Shown here: piece after piece, positions 20,014-30,382 of the stretch
How the letters are laid out: the number at the start of each line of letters is the position of its first letter
Position numbering within the stretch: position 1 is the first letter of the stretch
DNA from: Escallonia rubra
Taxonomy: Eukaryota > Streptophyta > Magnoliopsida > Escalloniales > Escalloniaceae
Direction: 5' to 3'
Length of the DNA stretch: 64,000 bases
Assembly (NCBI GenBank): GCA_033065855.1
Contig: JAVXUO010002151.1
Span: 1-64,000, forward strand
The notes under the pieces: model-generated
The model's input: the letters and a program-made list of their open reading frames with translations, nothing else
What the model was told of the DNA's origin: nothing
Databases searched by the model: none
Translations under genes and position numbers: made by a program

Positions 20014-22818
20014 ATGTACCAACCGGAAGGCAACCTCAGAGAGGATAATCCTGTTAACCTAAGATCATGTCTCATTCCTCTGAATGAAGACCTAGTCAGA
20101 TTAGCTTGTGTTGGGAAAGAATCTCTGCTCCTTGGAAAATTTCAAGATTCTCGGTTCTTCTCCCAAAGGAAAATCCAATCTCGGGTTAACGATTGTTGGG
20201 ATCTTGATGGTCCAGTTATAGTAACCAAAGTACCCAATATCTTCCTGTTCGAGTTTTCTTCTAACTCTGATGCACACATTGTACTCACACATGGTCCTTG
20301 GAACTTCTTCGGAGCTCTTCTTCTGCTGAGACCATGGTTCCCTCATGTTATTTACAAAACGGTCCAGTTCCCTTCTGCAGACCTGTGGATGCAAGTTCAC
20401 AATGTACCCAATGACTGCTATCACTATTATCTTGCGGAAAAGATTGGTCGAACCGCAGGAATTTTGCTAGCAATAGATTGGTCCGACAGGTGCACCACAT
20501 TTACAGATTATTTTCGGATCAAAATCCGTATTTATGTTGATGACCCCTTGCTTCCGGCCGTTTTCCTTCATCTTCTGGATGACATGGGAGTTCAACTCCT
20601 CAAGTGCACGTATGAAAGAGTGTTCACTGCGTGCTTTAGATGTGGAAGAATCGGTCACGAAAATACATTGTGTCAGTCTTCTATACCTGAAGTTATTGAA
20701 TCGCTTGCTCGGAGAACTGCGCATCTTCCCGGACCAAATCTCTATCCCACCTTCTTCGCAGAAGGGTACCCGTTATTTGCACAATCAATGCGAGCTCTCC
20801 CGAACTCGGACTGGAATCGCACTTCGAGAATATCCATCTACAGGGACCATGTTGGTGTTCATCTCAACCAAACTTATGATGCCTACTCTCCTAACCCGAC
20901 TCCACCTTCCAGCGACGACGATACCTTCACAACGGCACCCAATTCACCACTGTCGGATATGGAAGCTAGTTCTGACAATTCACACGCCAACCATGATCAA
21001 GAACAACCTCATAATGCTAACTTCAACCAAGAACTCCCCATCGCCGATATCAACGCCGTAGGTAATATCGATGAAGCCCAGCAAATCATTGCAATAGAAA
21101 ATCAGGCCCTTAATATGGCTGACCTAATGGCGGATTTGGAACAATTAAATGTTAACCTCAATGGCGGTAACTGGAATAACGGGAACTGGAATGAAGAAAA
21201 TATTTGGGAAGATGACTACGACATGGAAGACGCCACTGAACCAGAGGAAATCAGCATAGGAGGGAGCCAAAACAGCAACGAACCACCACCGGAGGACACC
21301 GATGACGCTGAAACAGCGCTCCTTTCGCCGAAATCTTCCCCTGAAACTATTCCTCAAGAACCCGTTGCCCACGCGCCGAGCTCACCTGACCACCATTCTC
21401 TGACATCTATGATTACCGCAACTACTCCCCGCAAAATATGGAGCTATCAGGCAGCCACGTCGTTACCTTTTCAGGAGGCCATACCATCTGACTTTCTCAA
21501 ATCTTGGCCAAAATCTTCTTCACCTTCCCTGGAGATCTTACCTGCCGTTGGAGCCGAATCCAGCTCAAGTACAAACGAAAAGATGTATTCTGTGGTGGGA
21601 AAGGATCCTGAGCCTTCACTTGGATATTCAATCCAGAATAAGTGGTCCAGCGAAATGGGCCTTTCCAGTTCGCCAAGCCAGCAGCCCACTTTGCAATGCA
21701 AGCTGGCCCAGCTCATTTTAAGCCTCCCTGAAGATGGGCTCAAGTTACTAGCCCAGCAAGTCCTTTACGGATCCAGTCTCCTATTTAATTATGGTCGAGA
21801 GTCCACTACATCTTCAGATCATGAGATGGCAGCCCAAGACTTCTGTCCCTTTCACCTTCTTTCAGCCCATGACTCCTTAAAAACCATAGTTACAAGCCCA
21901 CCTGCTAACATCCTTACAAATTGCTGGGAACAAAGGATTATTTCGGAATGCACTGCAAAGCCTGAAGCAGATTCACAACCTCTCCTGCAAGTTGCCCTCT
22001 CTCACGCCAAAGCTCCATCCATTTCTTCCATTATAGCACCTGACAATCATCTTCTGCTAAGGCTGAAACAGGATATTACTCTCACCATAACCCAGCATGC
22101 CCCCTCCTCGTGCAGCTTCTCGGATATTGAAACCATTACATCTCATGGTGTCGCCGCCAATCAAACGGTGGCACTGTATAGACCAGCTTTTCATATGAGG
22201 ATTAATGGTTATAAAATCTCTAAGCAAATATCAGGTAACAAAAGAGGAGAGCTGGAGAATAGGGCTAATCTTGAAGAGCCATTCGGCAAGAAACAGAAAC
22301 TTAATGGCTTTGGTGTTGACTCCCCTTATCCAGGTTCTCTATCTGCTTTCCCCTTAGAATCTTATAATCATCTTGCCATGTTCTTTTTCCGTCTCTTGTT
22401 TATGCATGCTTTAAAGAAACACAAGAGAAAATGGTGGTGTCTTGCTTATGATGCTCCTCATGTTTGTTCTGCTAGAAAGAAATTGTGCCTACATACATGC
22501 GTAGATAATTCTAAGCCCCTTCTGGTTCGCCCTCCCGATTCTATTTATTTCCAACCTCCCTCAATTATATCATCTTTCGTTCCTTCTGTCAAAAGACGAA
22601 AATTCCATTCCAATGACCTTCTGCCGTCTCCCGCGGCCTTATCGGAAAATCGTGCACTTCTTGACAGCTTATGCTCAGAAGTCTTCTTTTTAAAAAAGAA
22701 GAAAAGATCATTGCTTGAGCGCGACAACCCTTTTTGTTTGTTCCGTGTCTCTGATCCCATTTCCTACTCTTCGAGGGTTTCGGGTGTTGCCCCTTCGCAA
22801 CCCCTTCACCCTCAATGA
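20014..22818 (+). CDS. LINE ORF1 protein, DUF4283-type with zinc knuckle
   Basis: A 934-residue protein from the first in-frame ATG; the open frame extends 40 codons upstream without an ATG. The N-terminal part (about 20-190) has the DUF4283 pattern of plant LINE ORF1 (VRLACVGKESLLLGK, then VPNIFLFEFSS and GPWNFFGALLLLRPW). A CX2CX4HX4C knuckle follows (C207, C210, H215, C220). The remainder is a long low-complexity acidic and Ser/Pro-rich region (NGGNWNNGNWNEE near 390), longer than I would expect for the family. It would bind LINE RNA. Its TGA overlaps the ORF2 ATG by four bases (ATGA). Confidence 0.85.
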   Translation: MYQPEGNLREDNPVNLRSCLIPLNEDLVRLACVGKESLLLGKFQDSRFFSQRKIQSRVNDCWDLDGPVIVTKVPNIFLFEFSSNSDAHIVLTHGPWNFFGALLLLRPWFPHVIYKTVQFPSADLWMQVHNVPNDCYHYYLAEKIGRTAGILLAIDWSDRCTTFTDYFRIKIRIYVDDPLLPAVFLHLLDDMGVQLLKCTYERVFTACFRCGRIGHENTLCQSSIPEVIESLARRTAHLPGPNLYPTFFAEGYPLFAQSMRALPNSDWNRTSRISIYRDHVGVHLNQTYDAYSPNPTPPSSDDDTFTTAPNSPLSDMEASSDNSHANHDQEQPHNANFNQELPIADINAVGNIDEAQQIIAIENQALNMADLMADLEQLNVNLNGGNWNNGNWNEENIWEDDYDMEDATEPEEISIGGSQNSNEPPPEDTDDAETALLSPKSSPETIPQEPVAHAPSSPDHHSLTSMITATTPRKIWSYQAATSLPFQEAIPSDFLKSWPKSSSPSLEILPAVGAESSSSTNEKMYSVVGKDPEPSLGYSIQNKWSSEMGLSSSPSQQPTLQCKLAQLILSLPEDGLKLLAQQVLYGSSLLFNYGRESTTSSDHEMAAQDFCPFHLLSAHDSLKTIVTSPPANILTNCWEQRIISECTAKPEADSQPLLQVALSHAKAPSISSIIAPDNHLLLRLKQDITLTITQHAPSSCSFSDIETITSHGVAANQTVALYRPAFHMRINGYKISKQISGNKRGELENRANLEEPFGKKQKLNGFGVDSPYPGSLSAFPLESYNHLAMFFFRLLFMHALKKHKRKWWCLAYDAPHVCSARKKLCLHTCVDNSKPLLVRPPDSIYFQPPSIISSFVPSVKRRKFHSNDLLPSPAALSENRALLDSLCSEVFFLKKKKRSLLERDNPFCLFRVSDPISYSSRVSGVAPSQPLHPQ

Positions 22819-25800
22819 GAATCATTAGCTGGAACTGTCGCGGGCTTGGCCAAGCACGTACAGTTCGAGCAGCGATCAAAATGGCTCGGGAGCACAAACC
22901 TTCCTGTTTATTTCTTCAAGAAACAAAAAAACCTGTCAGTTTCGTATCTTCTAAATTTGCCAATCTAGGGTTCTCTTCAGTTGCGGGTACGGATCCCGGT
23001 GGCGTACTTGGTACCAAAGGGGGCCTTTGGGTTGGATGGACAAATGACATATCGGGATCTATCCTATATTCCGATAAAAACCTTATACTGGTACAATTTC
23101 AGTCTGGTAACACTCTCCCGTGGGTTTCCGGATTCATTTATGGGAACCCCGATCTTGCCAAAAGACAACATACTTGGGACTACATCCTTGGAATTCTCTC
23201 GGGTATTCAGCTTCCGATGTTACTTATAGGAGACTTTAATCAAGTTCTCTGTGTAGCCGACAAAACCGGGCCCAATTTCATGTCCATCCCCGGACATGCA
23301 TATCTTCATAAATTTTTACAGCATCTCAATCTCATCGATATCAAGTGGATAGGTCCGGCTTATACCTGGACTAACAATCAAGATGGTCACTCTTGCACTT
23401 ATGAGAGGCTAGACAGATGTTGTGCAAATCCCAACTGGATCAGTTTCTTTACCAAAGCGTATGTTAAGAACCTTGGCATTCAATCATCCGATCATGCACT
23501 TCCTCTTCTTGACACTTCTCCAGTGAATATTTTCCTCCCGCGTCCTCTCCGCTTTGACGCATCTTGGCTCAATCATCCGCAAGGTTTTGCTGTGATTTTG
23601 GACTCCTGGCAAAATAATGTGGAGGGCTCGCCCCTCTTCAAAGTGATGTCTTGGGGAAAACGTATGCTCAGAGGTTTAAAAAAGTGGCACCAAAGCAATT
23701 TTGGACGCCTTGATCTTCAAATCAAAGATTCCATTCAGCGAATAGCACACTTCCAATCCTTAGTTCCTAACCCAGACGCTCAAGTTCTAGAAAAGTCAGA
23801 AAGAGTAAAGTTAGATTGGCTTTTGGATTGCGAAGAAATATTTTGGGCTAAAAAATCCAGGATTTCCTGGTTGAAACTAGGAAATAGAAATACCAAATTT
23901 TTTTCACGCCTCTACTATGATCCGAAGAAACAGAAATCGAATCATAAATATCAGCGACTAGGATGGTTGCAACCACTCTTCTCACGCTGACATCACTGAT
24001 TGCTTTCTGAAACACTTTGCACTGATTTACAGTTCACAAGGCTCCCATCGTAGAACGTCACCGTCTTGCATCCACGAAATCTCCAAACAGCTTAATCCCT
24101 CCCAGTTCGATGTCTTATCTCGTCCCTTCACAGCGGCCGAAATCAAACTAGCCCTGTTTCAGATTAAGCCTCTAAAAGCTCCTGGACCGGATGGTATACC
24201 TGCAATTCTTTATCAAAAATGCTGGAGTTTTATGGCAAGACCTATCATAGCAGCAGCATTGTCCTTCCTTAGATCGGGCCACATGCTTCGAGAGGCAAAT
24301 AGCTCCTTCATTGTCTTGATTCCCAAGTGCGCTGACCCTTCTAAACCAGCGGATTTCAGACCAATCTCTTTATGCAATACCATATACAAAGTCATATCCA
24401 AAACTATAGCCAACAGAATAAAACCTCTTCTTCAATTCCTCATTTCTGACACTCAGAATGCCTATGTTGGTGGTAGACATATTACTGACAATGTTCTTCT
24501 TGCTCAAGAACTTACGAACAAAATCAGACTGAACAAAAAAGGAAAATCATTTCTGGGAGCTATTAAAATGGATATGAGCAAGGCCTATGACAGAGTAGAC
24601 TGGAATTTCCTTGAAGAAGTGCTTGAGAAATTCAAATTTCCCTCCCACCTTACCCGTCTCATTATGCAATGTGTGACCACCACCTCATACCAAGTTCTTA
24701 TCAACGGCTCCCCATCTAGAAGATTCTATCCGTCTTGCGGCCTAAGGCAAGGAGATCCACTGTCTCCTTATTTGTTTGTCTTATGTGCGGAAGTTCTTTC
24801 GGCCTCTCTTTCCAACGCTCAAGTCGCAGGCCAGATCCCAGGTATCAAGGTGGGTCGGTCCAGCCCACCAATTAACCACCTCTTCTTTGCGGACGACATC
24901 CTTATTTTCACTAAGTTATCTGCCAACAATTGCTTGACCCTCAAATCAAAGCTGGAAAATTACTGCAAAGCTTCGGGACAACAAATTAACCTTCTCAAAT
25001 CTTCTCTCACGGTCAGCCCTAATACCGACGATCTGTTAGCTTCTCTCTGGGCGCACGATTTAGGTCTTCATATCTCCAAATCTTTCGGACATTATCTGGG
25101 TTGCACATTGGATATTATTTCTGAAAGACGCCTCTTCTTTCAAAACCTAGTGAGTAAAATCCAGTCAAGATGCGCAGGTTGGAAAAGTGTTTTTCTAAAC
25201 AAAGCTGGAAGAGCAAACCTTATTTCTTCAGTTCTTATGGCCCTGCTAAACTATCATCTACAGGTCTGCTTATTCCCAAAGCTGATCTGCAAATCCATTA
25301 GTTCGATCCTGCGTAAATTCTGGTGGACGGGGACGAATCTTTCATCCTCTGTTTATTGGATAAACTGGAACGCCATCTGTGCTCCAAAATCGACAGGTGG
25401 TTTAGGTTTCAAGAACATCAGGTTACACAATCTTGCTCTCCTTGCCAAAACTAGCTGGAGAATTTTCAAGGAACCAGAAAGTCTTTTGGCAAGAGTCCTC
25501 ACTGGGAAATATTGTAACCGCTCTAACTTCAGAAATTGTCCAACCAAAGGAAATTTCTCCTGGGGTTGGAGGGGCGTTATCGCTGGACGCCAGGTCATTA
25601 CATCTGGTCTTCGATGGTAGGTCGGTAATGGATCAAGAATCTTGATTTGGAATGATGATTGGATTCCAAATTCGGATCCCTCCCTTTCTATTCCCCTAAC
25701 CAACAGCTCTAACCATCCAGCCTCTATCGTCAAAGATCTCATTCATAACAATACATGGAACTCTCACTTGATCAACTCCCTGTTTCCCGACGACATCGCT

Positions 25801-26991
25801 AGGAGGATTCAAGCCATTCATATATCGCCTCATGATATTGATGATACTCTGGTATGGAGGTATACCAAACATGGGGACTACAATGCTGCTTCCGCTTATC
25901 ACATGTTATACCTTCAAGACCTAGAACAACGTAACCACCAAGATCGTCAATCGTCTGCTCCTTCTTTTAACCCCATAATATGGAAGCATGCATGGTCTTT
26001 ACCAATCCCATCAAAATTGATTTTCTTCCTTTGGCAACTTCTGTGGAACCGACTCCCGTTATACTTCAACCTCCACCGCTTAAAAATCTCACATTCTGAC
26101 ATTTGCCCTATCTGTCAAAACTGCTCAGAAACAACCGACCATCTCTTTTTCTCTTGCCAACCAATAAGATCTATATGGTTCGGAGGACTGGCTAACCTAC
26201 ATAGTCAAACAGTGGGAAACTCCTTTAGCAATTGGCTAAAATCTTGGCTTCTCAACCCTGCCTGTTGTGGTACTTTACTATCAAAATCGATTCATATTAT
26301 ATCCACCTTATGGACAATATGGAAGCACAGAAACAGTCTGGTCTTCAATCACATCTCGCTCCAACCGGTTGATGTCGTACATAATATTGCATTCCTCTCT
26401 GATAACATTTGCAAAGCCTTTGCTTACAAGAAAACCCATTCTTCGGACACTCCAAAACCCTCGCATTTTGACCTATCTCTCCCTGTTGAGTTGGCGCCTA
26501 ACATCCATCCGTGCAATTGTGCTACTGCGAGACCCCTCACAATGTTCATAGACGTTAGATTCAACAAAGTCACATACAAATCGGGTCTGGGGCTCTACTG
26601 TATCACTGCTAGCGGTCTCCGTTGTGCGACAGTGGCAATTTCTTTCTCAGCTTCCGACGAATTGCATGCTATTTCAAAAGGCCTACTTACTGCTTCCTTG
26701 TGGGCAAAGCGGAATAATTTATTACACATCAATGTTTTGACTAATTCTAATTTTTTGCTGGATCAGATCTCGGACTTGAAGGACATCCCTGACACTACTA
26801 CTCCCATTATGTACGACTTTTGCCATGTGCTTCAGCTTTTCCATCAGTTTAGAGTTGACAGAGCCACCACGCCTCAGCTTAAGGAATCCAGATCATTAGC
26901 TGCTTTTGCCTGCCATGCACGTATCCCCGTTTACCAGGACTGGGTGCATGACTTTTTCCGCAACAGGATCTTTAATTCCTTGGTGTCGTGA
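22815..26991 (+). pseudogene. LINE ORF2 (endonuclease, reverse transcriptase, zinc finger, RNase H), disrupted
   Basis: In the working copy this would be one protein of about 1,390 residues. Endonuclease: SWNCRGLG, LQETK, GDFNQV and SDHALP (22,815 to about 23,500). Reverse transcriptase: FRPISLCN, KMDMSKAYDRVDW, GLRQGDPLSPYLF and FADD at 24,886-24,897. zf-RVT: CPICQN...HLFFSC (about 26,100-26,160). C-terminal RNase H-like part (from about 26,540). Lesions: the frame changes from phase 3 to phase 1 between 23,946 and 23,964, best explained by two single-base losses in an A run and a G run. A TAG at 25,618-25,620 interrupts the GLRW/VGNGS motif. In the RNase H part a usual Asp appears as Asn (LTNSN). 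All other catalytic motifs remain. Confidence 0.9.
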
Positions 26992-27154
26992 GGGTGTTTT
27001 GGTTTTTGTGTAATTATTTTGCTCTGTTCGTCATCTCTTGTATTTCTGTTGACGGAAGCTCTGTGAGTCATGGCTTTCCTTCTTGTATTTCACCGTTTGG
27101 TGATGAACTCTTTATTATTTATGCTATTCTACTTCATCTAAAAAATAAAAAAAA
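26992..27154 (+). other. LINE 3'UTR and A-rich tail
   Basis: T-rich with TTGTATTTC phrases (TCTTGTATTTC), then CATCTAAAAAATAAAAAAAA before the target duplication. Confidence 0.8.
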
Positions 27155-27304
27155 AGTGAATGAGTGACTAGGAGAGAGGAACTTATCATTGATGACAAGT
27201 CCACAATGTTAAGCAATTTTTTGCCAGTTACCACTTTTTATCTATGTACAGACATAATCGACTATTAGGTCAACTTTACTTGCATTCTACGTGTTAAGTT
27301 ATCA

Positions 27305-27860
27305 TCTGCTTTTAAAGCTTAAGCTATTAAAGAATGGGCCCGGCAATGTTCTCACGTTTTACACTCCCCCTCACATGCAATCTCTCGACTGCACGTGGAG
27401 AGACAATCCAATAAGAGATAAATCGAGATGCACCACCACTCAAATACAAGAGGTATATTAATGTAAGCGGGTAGAATTGAATCCTAGACCTTGCGCAGCG
27501 AGAGCTGTGATACCATGTTAGGCAGATTACAGGGAGCAAAGTATCCAACAAGATGGTCCACGACCTTAAAACCTTAAGCCGTTAGGAACAGAGCCCGACA
27601 ATGTTATCATGCTTAACACTCCCTGTGACGTGCAAGGCCTTGATTGCCCGTGGAGAGACATTGAGGTGCAACACCAACAAGTTTACAAATAAACGAGTAC
27701 AAATCGCACTACGATAAAAGTGAACCAATGCAAGCGGGAAGAATCGAACCCCAAACCTTGCGAAACTAGAGTCTCATATCATATTAAGTTTATTTGCTCA
27801 AAAAACTTAAGACATTTAGAGAATGGTCCGAGCAGTGTTATCATGCTTAACACTATCTTA
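27305..27860 (-). repeat. Tandem SINE-like units (two and a partial third), copy A
   Basis: Each unit reads, on the plus strand, CTTAAG(C), ATTATCATGCTTAACACT, CACATGCAA or GACGTGCAA, CGTGGAGAGACA, GCAAGCGGGAAGAAT and ACCTTGCG, then a GATACCATGTTA or CATATCATATTAAG end. On the minus strand this gives TGGTATCACAGC and GGATTCAATTC, resembling Pol III A and B boxes of tRNA-derived SINEs. Units begin near 27,305, 27,560 and 27,790. Alternatively these are pieces of a copia-type tRNA-primer region. The array is also in copy B (62,690-63,240). Confidence 0.45.
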
Positions 27861-28365
27861 AATGGACTCAGCACAAGTGTCTAGGTTGGATACGTGTCTA
27901 GGCGTCGCATTCGTCTAATCTTCAGAACTAAAGATACGGGGATATGACAAACAATTCATATCTTTTATTGTTTAGGGTAAAATGGTGTTTTATGTGATGC
28001 GCAATTTTTTTAATTGAAAATTTATATCATCTCAAAGCAGTAACAAATTCGAAGAAATACTATAAGATAGTGTCTTAGTGTCATATCCTATGAGATGTGT
28101 TGAACACATAGCACTTACCTTGTTACCCGTGCCCAAGTGTCGAGCACAGTCTTACCTAATTCGCTGGCGCATACAGTGCACTGTTACTCGCAACCTCAAA
28201 CACGCTTAGTTCATGTACAAGTACTCCAAAGAGAGCGTACCCAGAAGAGAAAGAGAAGAAGAGTTGCGATTTGTTAATCTAGTTCTAGTAGATGGAGAAA
28301 ACGAAAAATTTCGAAAAGAAGAAGTTAATTACGGAAAGGATGAGCCTGTTAAGAATAATTACTTA
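27861..28365 (+). other. Right end of duplication copy A
   Basis: Matches copy B 63,240-63,741 up to GTTAAGAATAA. No gene seen. Confidence 0.6.
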
Positions 28366-30135
28366 GTTAAGGGGACGAATTGAGCTTGTAGAACTTACTG
28401 TTTATGGGAAGCTTATCATTTTCTCAATAATAGAGGCGTAAGAGGGAAAGGGAAAGGGAAATGGTGAGAGAGAGAGAGAGAACTTACACGGTTAAGGCCA
28501 TTTATTTGGAAAATTACACAGTTAGAGGGATTAATATAGTAAAAGTATACTTCTTTAAAATACAACATCAATGCTGAAATGATTTTCTCCATTAAATGGA
28601 AGAAATATTATTTATGGCAATTTTGATGGTTTTTTACTTCAAACTAGTATTCATTAGGTTTATATACTGCATACATGATCATATAGATTGTTCCAAAGCG
28701 TATCATACACGCGAACACTAGCGTATTGCGTATTTAACATGCGAACCAAAGAAGTCTGCCCCCACGTATTGCATAGCTACGAATCAACACAACACGCACC
28801 CGTGCTTCATGCAATTTGAAGAGTCATGTAACATAGCTTACAAGCTCCATTTGCGGGAAGTATATGTTCCCCATCCAGAGTTTTTGTCCAACGGAAATGG
28901 AGGAAAGGAACAATTATCGTATAACCTAAGCTTTAATATTTTTTATGCTATGATTCCTATAATCTATGTGCAAAAATATTTGCTAGATGCAATTGTACTT
29001 AGTGTGATTGCTAAAAATATGTGCAAAAGTTCATTGGCGCATTCCTTCTTAGTAACAGCAAGAAATCACAAATTTGAATGAACATCCAGAAAATTAAGAT
29101 GGTTACGTTTTCTGTTAGAAGTTGGAACTTGAACTCATGGTTCCCACACACTTGTCTCCGTTTATGTCTGTTCTTCTAGACTGGATTTGGTCATAGCTTA
29201 ATGGTATTTAATAGATTAATTTCTTTTTCTGTTACTTCCAATTTCCATGTTTATCCAATCTTCAATCCCCCCGCATGCACAGGGAAAGAGAAAAAGTATT
29301 TATTCTATGGAAGCTATTCAAGATGTTCCAACTTGAGAGACTTTTTTTGGTTTGATTGCATCATTTACGGACTCTTGACCATGAAAGACTAAAATAATTA
29401 TTACCATATAGATGATCACAATGCCATGATGGAGTGGTGGTTTTCTTTGCAGTGTATATACATTTATCCACATATATGTGTGTAGAAAGTAGTTTGCACT
29501 AGATTTCACGTTGAGCATTAGGTTCTGGCTCCTTCTGGTATTTCCAGTCTTTAAGGATGATTTTTCCCTTAAAACTTTTGGTGACCGGAAATGGTTAACA
29601 TAAACACAACCACATGCAATAATGGGGGATGCAAAGATTTTTGTCAAATAGAAGTGACGAGTATTTTGTAATTTTGAAATACAATTAGTTCAGAATTGGC
29701 AATTTGTAGTCTAAATAAAATTATGAAATGCTGACTTCTTTGACCCTGCCTACTGTTATTCATTTATTTATTTACTAAGCATCCTCTCATTTTCCTTTTT
29801 CGATTTTTATGAGATTTTCTCACAAATTCTGCAGATCACTCATATTGTCGTCCCAATAATCGAGAACAATGCGCATGAAAGAGACCTTACAGAATCTCTG
29901 ACATAAGCGGTATATAACTATCAGTTTAAAAATATCATATATAAATACTTTTATGATCAGCTACATTTCTGTGGCGCTTGGTCTTTGCAACAATATTTTC
30001 TCTTTTTTAGAGTAGAAGTATGCTATAACGTGTGGTCATAGTGGGATGATATTGATGTAATTCCTATTCTTGGTCCCATTGCTCCACGTTATACTTGAAC
30101 TTAGGTTTTAAGCTTGTTCATTAAGCCAAAGCTAG

Positions 30136-30382
30136 TTATCTGGACCAAGCTAGGAGCTCCTTGAGATGACTTCTATTCCTCAGCTTCATTAAACAATCTT
30201 GATCCCAGGTTTTGATAAGTTCATGGACAACAAATAGTAATTGAATCTGGAACTCGTGTAGAAGTTTGCTATCAAATTGATTATCATTTCTTTGTCTTGA
30301 TGCATAGTCATACATAGCTATTGACGTGTACCCAGTTATCCTTGCCATCATATGCATCTCTTTTGATTGCTTGTTTACCTGT
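30136..30382 (-). pseudogene. Exon-like unrecognised coding stretch
   Basis: On the minus strand a TTTAATTACAG acceptor is followed by 80 open codons (VNKQSKEMHMMARITGY, then DSKLLHEFQIQLLFVVHEL and NRSHLKELLAWSR) to a stop. Composition is coding-like. A donor-like AGAAG/GTATG lies about 60 bases upstream, but no consistent upstream exon was found. It may be the last exon of a lost gene. Family unknown. Confidence 0.3.

Larger units (their letters stand above)
19662..27154 (+). mobile_element. Near-full-length plant L1 LINE (7,493 bp)
   Basis: A non-LTR retrotransposon with 5'UTR, ORF1 (20,014-22,818), ORF2 (22,815-26,991), a 160-bp 3'UTR and an A-rich tail (AAAAAATAAAAAAAA), bounded by a perfect 16-bp target duplication. 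Copy B carries the empty site. ORF2 has a frame disruption and one stop, so this copy is not autonomous now. The intact duplication and few lesions suggest it is fairly young. Confidence 0.95.
784..28365 (+). repeat. Segmental duplication, copy A (interrupted by insertions)
   Basis: Segments of this interval recur in the same order and orientation at 49,480-63,741. Matching pairs are 784-960/49,480-49,660; 975-1,090/51,905-52,020; 1,091-2,150/52,790-53,760; 6,250-7,379/53,925-54,963; 8,931-9,811/54,964-55,865; 15,861-19,661/55,866-62,560 (with copy-B inserts); and 27,155-28,365/62,560-63,741. The matches are long and mostly above 90% by eye. They include non-coding sequence, so this is a genomic duplication and not gene-family similarity. 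The left limit is hidden by the MULE fragment at 1-775. Confidence 0.93.

Noticed and set aside
27480..27530. A tRNA gene or a copia primer-binding site
   Set aside because: No cloverleaf could be drawn and no LTR borders it; SINE-like origin fits the repeated unit better, though not proven.
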